Positions 46,467 to 56,216 of a stretch of 64,000 nt of DNA are shown in pieces. Both the position numbers and the translations under genes were made by a program. Source of the stretch: Medicago truncatula. Taxonomy: Eukaryota > Streptophyta > Magnoliopsida > Fabales > Fabaceae. The first letter of the stretch is position 1. Each line of letters opens with the position of its first letter. The stretch is taken from NCBI RefSeq assembly GCF_003473485.1, contig NC_053042.1, positions 55,205,762 through 55,269,761 on the forward strand, written 5' to 3'. The notes beneath the pieces are model-generated. The model was given only the letters and a program-made list of their open reading frames with translations. It was not told the DNA's origin and did no database searches.

Positions 46467-47245
46467 TTACAGCTATATCTATTTTGTCACACCCCCAAGT
46501 CCAACACTTTTAGTGTATGTATCATCCGAGTAAAACCTAGTGAATGCAACATAAACAGGAAGTCAAATTATGATATAATAACAGTAGTGATGGCCCAAGC
46601 CAAACTAAAACAAATCAATAGAAAAAATTACAATATAATGGCAGTTTTTCTTCGTGTAGTTTTCATTTAAATTGAGCAGAGAAATTTAATCAAACACGTA
46701 ATATGCTTCATTCTCTAACTTGTTTTATGTAATCATCTATAATTTTCTAAGCAACAAAATTACATGCAAAACTAGAGTTAAAACTTAAAAGGCTCAATGG
46801 TAATGCATCTGAATTGATTCAAATGCTGTCAAATTTGTTTCGGTCATTTCATCAAACAGTTTGCAAGCAGAAGTTCAACCAGTGATTCAAATATATGTAT
46901 ACGTGCCCATTTCAAAAAATAAAAAGCAACACAGTAATAACACTGAACAACAATAGCGTTGGGATTGTTTGAATAGAAGTTGTGAAGAGAGAAACCTTGT
47001 AGAGAGCGTAAAAGAGAAATGGCCAATTTGTAACGTTTGGAATGCAGACAAGTAGAGACGAGAGTGTGCCCACACCACAACGTATAAGTACGTGCTTGGA
47101 GTAAGTTGTTGTTCGCCGCGGGTGAAGGTGTGAAATACGAACAAGGAGTGGGCACCGAGTTGGGTGTTAGTTTGGGAGTCTTGACAAGAGTTTGAGATCA
47201 TGACCTTAGACTCTAAAGGAGAAAAATCATCTAATATTTACCATA
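46467..47245. other. Upstream region of the PLS-E PPR gene
   Basis: On the minus strand 46887-47201 is open for 104 codons and has a donor-like CTACAAG|GTTTCTC inside. It could be a leader exon of the PPR gene, but I recognise no protein. Confidence 0.3.
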
Positions 47246-48076
47246 AAAAATTGAGAGTGTATATCCAAATTCGTGCATGGATTTGCACGAATCGGTCAAA
47301 AACGTCCCCCAATTAGTCGAAATGCACGCTTAGTCCCTGAATTTAACAAATGTCAATCAAATTGGTCATTCCGTCCAAATGGTCCGTTAGTGGTGCTGAG
47401 TTGTCTTCCTACATGGCTTGTTGTCTTGTACACGTGTACAAGGACGAATTTGATTGAAACGCATAAAATTTCAATTGTACTTTTGAATTCAACTTTTCCT
47501 GCTTTTCCAAATTTACCCTTGTAATACCTATACATTTTCATGATCACATTTCAGCCATTCCATCAAAAACATCCCTGGTCGTTCTTCTTCCTGCCTAACC
47601 CTTCATCATCTTCATCAACATCATCTCCGGCGAGGAACGTTGCAAAAGAATTAGTTTTGATATAAGATTTCGTCATTTCAAAAGGTAACGCCGTTCCTGT
47701 TCATTTTCCATTCAATCATGTTTGTTCTCGTTCATTTTCTCCTTTTTTGTGTCCGTTTTTGTGATTTTCGTTTTGAGCATTTAGGCATTCATTTTCAATT
47801 TTAAAGTTCATTAGATGCTTGCTTTGATGTTCATTTTTGTTTACTTTGACTGCGTATTTTAGATTACTGATATTAGGGTTTTGAGTTGAAGACGTAAAAC
47901 ATAAAAATTGCATGTTTTTATGTTTGGTTACTAAAAATTATGAACATTAGAGTAGTTATGAAGAAGATTAGTGGTTGATTAAAATAGTTACTAAAAAGGG
48001 TTATTTTGTACCGATGATTTGCATTTTTATGTTCTTTTGATTGTGAATATGACTGATGCATTGCAAAATCTGTAGG

Positions 48077-48535
48077 ATGGATATCACGTTAATCCTGCAT
48101 CATGGTGGTTGTTTAGAGCGAGATGAATATCGGAGGCTAAATTATGTTTGTGGTGAAAATTGTGTGTGGGAAAAAATGGTGGTTGATGTGCTTTCTTTGT
48201 GGGACATTGAGAAAATGGTGAAGCATTGTAGAGGCTACTTCAAAGTATTTAAGTTGTGGTACTTCAAGCCGTTCAAAGGTGCTGAAGAAGATCTTAATAT
48301 ATGCTTGAATCCATTGACAACAGATAAGGAGTTTTTGGATATGGTGAAAGCTGGAAATGTTGGAAATGTACCAGGAGGGACTGTTGGAGAGAATGCAGGA
48401 AATGCAGAAAATCATGTTGCTGAAAATGGTGGAGATGTTGCAGAAAATGTTGGAAATGTTAATCCTGGACATGTTGTAGCTGGAAATGATGGACAGGCTG
48501 CACAAAATGTCAGTGTTGGAAATGTTGCAATTTAG
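48077..48535 (+). pseudogene. PB1-like N-terminal domain of a MuDR-type transposase
   Basis: 152 residues from MDITLILHHGGCLERDEY, after an acceptor-like TGTAG. The domain includes CVWEKMVVDVLSLWDIEKMV and KVFKLWYFKPFKGAEEDLN, typical of PB1-like domains at the front of legume MULE transposases. A low-complexity tail follows, rich in Gly-Asn-Val and Ala-Glu-Asn words. The catalytic core is deleted. Confidence 0.7.
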
Positions 48536-48680
48536 GGACAAAATGATGTCAATGGTGTTGTAAATGAAGCAGTGCTTATACAAGTATGAATGTTAGATTC
48601 TAAGGATCGATTTTCTAGTAAGTGTAGAAATTCAGGGACTAATTTGATTGAATTTTTTTATTAAATAGGGACTGATATGA

Positions 48681-48968
48681 TTGAAACTGTTGTTGCAGTG
48701 TGTTCCTGCAAAGAGGTATGGCATTAGAGGTCCAGTTATTTCAAATGAGAGGCCTAAGCAAACACCGGTGAGGGGTCCTGCACCATCACATCCAATTGCT
48801 CCTGACGTTGTTCGAGTGCCATATCCAAATTATGGTCCATCTGGTTCAAGTCAACCTAAGTTCATGGAGTTTATCCCAACCCCCGACTTTTCCAATGAAC
48901 TGAAGCTTGATGCATGCTTAGATTGTGCTTTTTGGAATATTTTGCTTTGTTTACATTATGCCCTATAG
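48681..48968 (+). pseudogene. C-terminal remnant of the MULE transposase
   Basis: A Pro-rich stretch (PAKRYGIRGPVISNERPKQT, APSHPIAPDVVRVPYPNYGP) after a TTGCAG-type acceptor. It looks like the tail that follows the zinc knuckle in MULE proteins. Assigned by position and composition only. Confidence 0.45.
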
Positions 48969-49556
48969 TTGGGTTCTTTTTGGCTATGTAATATTTAAGA
49001 ACATCCTTTATGACTTATGACTTGTTAATGCCCAAATAGTTGGGTTGCTTTTGCCTATGTAATATTTCAAACTTAAGACATATGATTTATTTAATGATAT
49101 TTTCAAGGATGAAGTTGCGTGTTTTGTCATTTTTAATTCGTTTGCTGCAAATATATGCATCAATGATCAACTTGTAAATGTTTATATAATTCAAGGACTT
49201 ATTTGATGTTTTTTTGAAATAATTTAGGGATCAATTTGATAGCAAGTAAAAATTAATAGGGATTGTATTTGAAAATATTTTCTGAAATCAATCAATTTCG
49301 TCCTTGAAATTTTTTGTCATTATACATCAATTTAGTCCCTGCTTATGTGGCATCTGACATGGCAACCCATCTGAGATGTTAACAGCCACGTCATCACCGT
49401 TAACGCCCCAAATGGACGTATGGACTAATTTGATTGACGTTTGTTAAATTCAGAGACTAAGCGTGCATTTCGACTAATTGGGGGACGTTTTTGCCGATTC
49501 GTGCAAATCCAGGGACGAATTTGGGTATTCACTCAAAAAATAGACTTATAAAATTT

Positions 49557-50478
49557 GAGTAAATAGACAATTACCCTTGAAATTGTAAGTTTTGTCAATT
49601 ATCCTCCTGAAATTGCAAACGTTAATCAATTTACCATCTCTGTCAATTTTTTTTTGTTAGTGAACACAACGTTTTGCAAATACTCCCCAGAAATTTTGCA
49701 TTTATGTGCAAAATGCCTCCAATTTTTTTTTTGTGTGTAATGAGAACTATTGCCCCCGAGACTTTAATCTTCTATAGAGATTGATTGAACATTCATAATT
49801 GTTTAGCCAATTATACTATCAATACATTCATGAATTGTCTCCAAGGTCTTCCAAACGACACTTTCTCGGATTGCTATAGTATTCATGATATATTCCATAC
49901 AATGCCTAAAGATTGGTCAATGTTAACTTTTAGTCTCATTGCTTGCACCCCTAAGTCTTGGCGGTGTTTGTGTACATACAATGTGTCTTGGTAACCATGA
50001 ATTCCACGTGAAGTGTCGTTGATAGGCTAGTTTCATGACCAGTGGTGTTTTGGAATGTAATTGATTTGGCAATGAAATCTTTACCAAGGGTTTATTGCTG
50101 GGCAAGCTGTGTTCTTGGAACTAATGTTATAGGCATGAACTTAGAAGCAAAGACACGAATAGAAACACTTTATTTCATTCATTATCGTTTTAAAATTTCA
50201 CCCTCTTTCACCCACAAACAATTATGGATGTTCAATCAAGCTATATAGAAGATTAAAGTTTGGGGGGCAATAGTTCTCATTAGACATAAAAAAATAAAAA
50301 AATAAACAAGTTTGGGGGGCATTTTGCACATAAGTGTAAAACTTCAGGGGGGTATTTGGAAAACGTTATGTTCACTAACAGAAAAATTTGATAAGAGGGT
50401 GTAAATTGATTAACGTTGTGCAATTAGGAAGGTAATTGAAGTTTTGTTAATTTCAGGGGGTAATTTTCCATTTACTTG
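49557..50478. mobile_element. Long-TIR MULE (922 bp) with near-perfect 9-bp duplication
   Basis: The two ends are inverted over about 230 bp: left GAGTAAATAGACAATTACCC, right in reverse CAAGTAAATGGAAAATTACC. They share GCAAAATGCC, GAGAACTATTGCCCCC and GTTCACTAACA words. The flanks are ATAAAATTT (49548-49556) and ATAAAATCT (50479-50487). The roughly 430-bp middle has no gene I recognise and may be captured host DNA. Confidence 0.85.
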
Positions 50479-50710
50479 ATAAAATCTGTTTTTCCCCTTC
50501 AAACTTATGCCCACTTGTAGGAGGTGTTCTCAGATTAGATTGAGTCGATTTTGGTTAAATTTGTTATTCGATTCGGTCAAACTTAATTGTTGATGTAGGC
50601 TAAAAAAACTCTTTTTTATGTCAAATCCAAATTAAATCGATTCGATGATGAGTGGGGTTTGAGTTCATGAGTCGATAAACATAACTTAAAAAAAAATACA
50701 TAATTAAATG

Positions 50711-51467
50711 GGTGGATTCTAGGGTGATGGTTTAATTAAGTCCCTTACCGGTGGACCATGAAAAATATACCATTAAATCTTATTAATGGCTAAGATTTTT
50801 TAGATATAAAAATGAGAACATCTACATATTCCGGCACACAATCTTTAACCCCACTACCAACAATTAGGTTTTCCTAAGCATTTTACTATGATTCATCAAT
50901 TAAATGTTAGTATAACCCCAAAAAAAAAGGTGCAGAAAGAAGATGGTACGTGAGCGGGAACAAACAAGACAAAAGAAATTGATTGCCGATTAATTCAATT
51001 TGGTTCATATGCATTGACTATCATCAGTCATCACGACAGCAAAAAAGCATTTCATCCATGCCAGGTCATTGAAGCATGAGCACAACATCTTCCAATCCTT
51101 CTATTCTTCATCATTCATGAATATGAACAAAATGAACACGCTTCAATGACCTTTGATTAAATCAAATTAAAATACGAGATATGAAATATTCATGAATGAC
51201 CAAAACTCGTTTAATTTTTGTAATTTCGTTTAATTTATTTTAATTTATTCATGAATATGAACAAAATTAACATACTTCAATTTGTTCATCATCCAATCCT
51301 TTTAGAGCATTCATCGATTCTAACGGGGGAGGTAGTACTGTGTGTGGGAATGTGTAGATTTTCTTCTTTTTTATATTGACAAATATGAACCTTTGATTAA
51401 ATCTGATGGTATATTTTTCATGGTCCACCGGTGAGGGATTGATTGAACCCTCGCCCTATAATCCACC
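50711..51467. mobile_element. Long-TIR MULE (757 bp) with perfect 9-bp duplication
   Basis: The ends are GGTGGATTCTAGGG at 50711 and, in reverse, GGTGGATTATAGGG at 51467. The inverted repeats run about 130 bp and include ACCGGTGGACCATG and AAAATATACCAT. A perfect duplication AATTAAATG flanks it (50702-50710, 51468-51476). Non-coding. Confidence 0.9.
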
Positions 51468-51486
51468 AATTAAATGATATTAAATT

Positions 51487-52572
51487 GGCTCCACTATATC
51501 TCAAGAAGTTGCGATTTTCGTCCCCTAACTAATTAAAATACAAAACAGCCCCTTATATATTGAATTTTTGGCAGTTTTGGCCCCATAACTAATTAAAATA
51601 CAAAACAGCCCCCTATGTATTGGATCTTTGGCAGTTTTGCCCCCTAGGCCAATTTTGACTCGGTCAACGCTGACATGGCACTTCAAAGCCGCCACATGTC
51701 CAATGTTTTAATTAAAAATAAATAAAAAAACCACATATAAATTAAAGAATTAAATAAAAGAAAAAAAAACAACAAATAATTAAAAAAAAAAAGAAAGAAA
51801 AAAAGGAAGGAAATCGTGTTCCAAAATCTAATTATTCCTCTTCTTCCTCTCATCTCTCTCTAAGACATTGATTCTATCTCTCCAAAACCCTTTGTTCCAA
51901 AATCTTGAAGCTTTCTGCCACTGCTTCATCACCACATGGATTTGCTCCGATTGAATCTCTCTCGTATTCGAATTGTAACTAGAAACACGAGGAGGTAAAG
52001 TGGCATTCTAATTTTTCAAACACAGGTAAACTAGTTGTAGCATTCAGGAACAAAGTTGATGAGGAAATATAAATAGAAACTATCATTATACTTTTAATAA
52101 TGTAAACAATATGCGATTGTTCTGATTTTTTTGGGAGATCATCAAATTGATAATACATGGAGTTCTTATTCATGCATTCAAGGTAACATGTATTTGTTGT
52201 TTTTTCTTTCTTTTTCATGCATTCAGGGAGATCTGATTTTTTCTTTCTTTTTTATTTTTTTTAATTATTTGTTGTATTTTTATTTATTTAATTCTTTAAT
52301 TTATTTGTGGTTTTTATTTTTTATTTTTAATTAAAACAATGCACACGTGGCGCCTTTGAAGTGCCACGTTAGCGTTGACCGAGTCAAAATTGGTCTAGGG
52401 GGCCAAAACTGCTAAAAATTCAATACATAGGGGGTTGTTTTGTATTTTAATTAGTTAGGGGGCCAAAACTGCCAAAGATTCAATACATAGGGGGCTGTTT
52501 TGTATTTTAATTAGTTAGGGGTCCAAAATCGCAACTTCTTGAAACTTAGGGGGCCAAAATTGCAATTAAGCC
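51487..52572. mobile_element. Long-TIR MULE (1,086 bp) with perfect 9-bp duplication
   Basis: The ends are GGCT...AGCC and the flanks TATTAAATT (51478-51486 and 52573-52581) are identical. The inverted repeats run about 250 bp. Each contains two tandem copies of a unit of about 60 bp with AACTAATTAAAATACAAAAC and ATTGAATCTTTGGCAGTTTT. The middle carries a host-like 5' exon (next entry). Confidence 0.92.
51830..51995 (+). pseudogene. Putative captured 5' exon inside the MULE
   Basis: A CT-rich leader leads to an ATG at 51937 or so. The short frame reads MDLLRLNLSRIRIVTRNTRR and reaches a donor-like AG|GTAAAG near 51995. The peptide is basic and looks like the start of a mitochondrial presequence. 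The source gene is not recognised. Confidence 0.4.
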
Positions 52573-52606
52573 TATTAAATTTGATGAAAATTCTAACATT
52601 TAGATT

Positions 52607-52645
52607 AAACTTTAGTTTTTATTACCAAAAAAAAAAAACTTTAGT
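52607..52645 (+). mobile_element. Tail-only micro-insertion M
   Basis: AAACTTTAGT at 52607-52616 and 52636-52645 flanks TTTTATTACC plus an A run. Confidence 0.5.
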
Positions 52646-52733
52646 ATTTAAAATCTTAACACTTGAATTTACTTAAAACATTTCAAAATTGACACATAAA
52701 AGTCTTAAGCAATATTATAGAAGAAAAAAAAAA

Positions 52734-53010
52734 TTAATTAAGTAAATGGTCCCTATAAATATTTAGAGTTTTGTTTTTAGTCTCTATAAAATAAAATCAC
52801 ACTTTTTAGCCCCATAAAAATTTTCATCAGCATTTTTAGTCTCTATAAAATTTTTCATCAGCATTTTTAGTCCCTATCAAAAATTTCCATCAACATTTTT
52901 GGTCCCTAAAATGTTTAAGGAAAATGTCACATGGACTAAAAAGTGTGATTTTATTTTTTAGGGACTGAAAACAAAACTGTGAATATTTATAGGGACTAAA
53001 ACTTAATTAA
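52734..53010. mobile_element. Small long-TIR MITE, fifth member of the MULE island
   Basis: The ends TTAATTAAGT are inverted at 53001-53010. Pairing continues through GTCCCTATAAATATT and AAAATCACACTTTTTAG over about 80 bp. No clean duplication; it lies in an A run. Its centre has two to three tandem copies of CATCAGCATTTTTAGTC. Confidence 0.7.
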
Positions 53011-55069
53011 CCCTAAAAAAAATAACAATTTTTTTAACGGATTGGGTCATGGATTTGAAACCATAAACCCGTTATCCAAAACAATCTGAAGTGCCTTTAC
53101 TCAGCTCATATAAACAGTTTCCTCCACTCATAGTGCTAGCTGCTGCAAGATAAAAGCTTAGAGAGGGGCAGTTTTACGGTTTCAGAAATCTAGGGTTTTT
53201 GAAGTGGTGTCGAGTTTTCAATGTCACTTGCTTCTACGCAAAGGTTTTATGATAGAACCCTTTGTGTGCTTTGCAAGTTATGCGACATTGGGCTTGTGCA
53301 AGCCTGATACCCATTCGTTGATCTCCTAACTATTTTCACTTACTAAACGTACCCCTTGTAATAAGTATGACCTATTTCTCTTGTTTAACGGTCCTTTCAT
53401 GTGTGACTATGTAGGTTCTTGTAACATTGATAATAATATTAAATCTTATTTAATATTATAAACAGTGAGCAGCAACAGCGAAGCTAGCAAAAATTCTACG
53501 CGAGGGCCAAAAATAAAGAAAAATGAAATATTTTTAAAACCAACCTAATTTTCGGCAAACCAAGCTTATTTGGGGTAGCTCAATATTTATTATTTTGGGT
53601 AGCTAAATGTAAATATATACCAACCAATTTAAGATTCTTTTTTTTTTTTTGTAGCAAGAGCTACCCCATCCTCTTGAGAGGAACGACCCTTGGCGAGTGG
53701 TGTATAGCAACATATCACTGCTACCCAGCTGACAAGAATGTCAAGTGATATGGCAGAATCTTTCCGCGATAAAGATCTTGTGCCTTATTACACTTTTGTC
53801 CTCGTGTCTATATTGATCACAATGCATAGTATGTCACCCTTGTCCAGTTCAATATCGGTCCCTTCGACAGATCTCCCGTTATGTAGGAGGGACCACTTCC
53901 ATCTAGGTCGCTCGTGTCCCTGGACATGATTTGTCGAATATCCATTAACAGACTTTATAGTTACCGTGTTACATACGACATTTGTATGACAACAAAGTAC
54001 CCAATGAAGTTGCTATTCTAGGGACTTTATTCTTTTAACACATAAACATAGTAAAGAAATGGCTTGATTTATTAATAAACAAATATTCAACACATGTATC
54101 GTATTTAAATAAAACTACTGGCATTTAGGGCTTACACCAACACTTACCACGATGATCATTAAGAGGCACATTGTTACAACTATACAATGTATCGTACGAG
54201 CCTTTCAGGCTGAATATCCATACTGTTATTATCGAATACTGTTGTCAAGAACACTCACTTTAGCATTTTATTTCCAATAATCACTCTTTTATTAGATTAA
54301 ATTTATCAGTGTCCTATCATTTTTACGTGGTTTTCATCACTTTTATGTTGTGCCTATTTTTAATTTGGGAGATTCTACTTGAATTTCATCCAAAGAGAAA
54401 GTAAATATTGGAGAAAAAGTGTTAGGACACTGCTGTCAGCACTCCTCTATTATCGAATACATCAACTTGTAAATCACGCACATGTTCTTTCACGTAAGAA
54501 TTACCAAATAGCCACGAGGCCGAATTATCCACATACTCCGAGTTGGAAAACCACCTTCATAAATGAATGGCTAAAAGAGATCAATTGCATCTGAGAAAAA
54601 TTGCATTTTGTTGTTGTTGTTGAAAAATTGCATTTTGTTGTTGTTGGACTACAAAAAAAAATCTACTATATTAATCTCAGCAACCTTTAATTTGATTTAT
54701 CCCGTATTGGCTTGTAGGTTGTTTTCCACCGATAACTTCAAATATTTTCAGGCACAGATAGTACTAAAATTCTAACTTAAAAAAAAATTGCATAGCTAAA
54801 TGCAATGTATAAAGTAATATTCAACGAAAATTGACAATTACTTGTAAATCCCCTTTATATTATGGTATAAACTTCAGTTTCAATATCCATATTGTACAAG
54901 TTTAATGGATTCATGATGAGTGAAACCATTACATCTCTTTATACAAGGGCATAATTTAATATCTTATGACTGTTTACAACATAACTGTTGAACAATTGCG
55001 ATACGTACAAGAAAGAGCAGACCCTCTTTTCAATTTTTCCTCTATAAATAAATATATGTTTCGAGACAT

Positions 55070-55115
55070 ATGAACAATGACTTTTTTTTTTTGGTCAAGA
55101 TGAACAATGACTTTT
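55070..55115 (-). mobile_element. Tail-only micro-insertion N, matching the SINE 3' end
   Basis: A 16-bp perfect repeat (ATGAACAATGACTTTT at 55070-55085 and 55100-55115) flanks TTTTTTTGGTCAAG. On the minus strand this is CTTGACC plus A run; CTTGACC is the 3' end of the SINE at 13147. Confidence 0.7.
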
Positions 55116-55381
55116 ATCCATATAAAATATAAAAAATTTAAACCTAACAAAAATTACATATAAATTTTTTAAAAAGTATTCTATGTTAAATTAAATTAAA
55201 ATACTTATATTTAACTTATTGAAATTAGAATATTTTAAAAACAAAACTAACATGAAAAACTATAATTTTTTTCAAATATTAATTTAAATATTTAAATAAA
55301 CTAAACATTTTTCTTAGAAGAGTAGTTTTGTCATTTAAATGTAATATTAATATATATCACATCCTTTAAAATAAAGTATTT

Positions 55382-55424
55382 ATCACATCTTTATTATTTT
55401 TTGAGGGGACATCCCATCTTTATT
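55382..55424 (-). mobile_element. Tail-only micro-insertion O
   Basis: A 14-bp repeat with one mismatch (55382-55395, 55411-55424) flanks ATTTTTTGAGGGGAC; on the minus strand GTCCCCTC plus A run. Confidence 0.5.
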
Positions 55425-55674
55425 TAGCTTGCATATATATAGAATTACTTTTTTTTTTAAAGGATATACAATAGAACTATTATTTCCACTAAAAAAAAAA
55501 ATAGAAATATCACAACTCAAGATTAATTTTTTAAAATATAGCAACAATTTTTTTTAAGTGAGTAAATTGTTTCATTTTTAGTATTCTTATTCTATAAATC
55601 AAAAAATATCAAAATTAATTTTTAAAATATATGTAATTGTTTACAAGAACAATCTTGTCATGTAATTATATCTT

Positions 55675-55725
55675 ATCTTATTACTATGAGATATTTTTTT
55701 TTACAAAATCTTATGACTATGAGAT
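55675..55725 (-). mobile_element. Tail-only micro-insertion P
   Basis: An 18-bp repeat with one mismatch (55675-55692, 55708-55725) flanks ATTTTTTTTTACAAA. Confidence 0.55.
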
Positions 55726-56090
55726 GTGTACTAAAAATACGATATCATATTGACATATTGTATCTAGTTGTATTTTCACAGAATATTCTTATCTAATTCT
55801 ATATCCCATCTCTAGAAATTAAGTTGATAAACTCAATAAGTTTAATTTTTCTCCTCAAGAGTAAAAGGAGGCCGTCCATCTTGCGTGGGACCTACAGAAT
55901 GAACGGTCGCTTCGAATCGGAGCGTCTAAATTAGAGGACCCCACTCCCAGACTGTTTTGGCAGACCTTTTCTCTTTGAAATTGATTTTGATTTCGTTGCC
56001 GTTTTCTCCTTTTTGTCCTTTTTTTTACGGTCATCACCGTTCACCATTATCTTTTTTTTTTTTTTAAACAGAAACAATAATCATAAATCC

Positions 56091-56100
56091 TATATAAACA
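56091..56100 (+). promoter_or_regulatory. TATA box of the RING gene
   Basis: CTATATAAAC lies about 120 bp before the start codon at 56217, followed by a T/C-rich leader. Confidence 0.5.
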
Positions 56101-56216
56101 TAAATATAAATATATATAAAATTCCGTGAAATTGATTCTCGATTCGATCATTCTTCTTTTTCTTCTCTATTCATATTCGTTCAGTCTCTTTTTCTTCTTC
56201 CCAATTCCTAATTCCA

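Larger units (their letters stand above)
47255..49534 (+). mobile_element. MULE with long inverted repeats, internally deleted
   Basis: The inverted ends extend about 150 bp: GAGTGTATATCCAAATTCG at 47255, and the reverse of the right end GAGTGAATACCCAAATTCG. Both continue with GGATTTGCACGAATCGG and AAAACGTCCCCCAATTAG. The flanking 9 bp (AAAAATTGA, AAAAAATAG) agree at six positions, so the insertion is old. The body keeps only the first and last parts of a MuDR-like protein; no DDE or SWIM domain is present, so it is non-autonomous. Confidence 0.85.
53011..56080. other. Intergenic, with retroelement-like and AT-rich sequence
   Basis: 53100-53310 has a TATA-like CATATAAAC, a CTAGGGTTTTT word and a 28-codon frame at 53221-53307, possibly a gene-leader relic. 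53660-54150 reads like a Copia-type LTR or internal stretch (ATGACATACC-free, with GGGACTTTATTCTTTTAACA and GGCTTACACCAACACTTACC); this is weak. 54600-54650 has a TTG-rich direct duplication. Micro-insertions N, O and P lie at 55070-55725. Confidence 0.4.

Noticed and set aside
53660..54150. A Copia LTR
   Set aside because: The sequence style recalls one, but no paired LTR, primer-binding site or polymerase was found, so it is left as a weak note only.
54595..54650. Direct duplication with a TTG run, resembling a micro-insertion
   Set aside because: It has no A/T homopolymer and no extra bases between copies; better explained as a tandem duplication in a TTG repeat.
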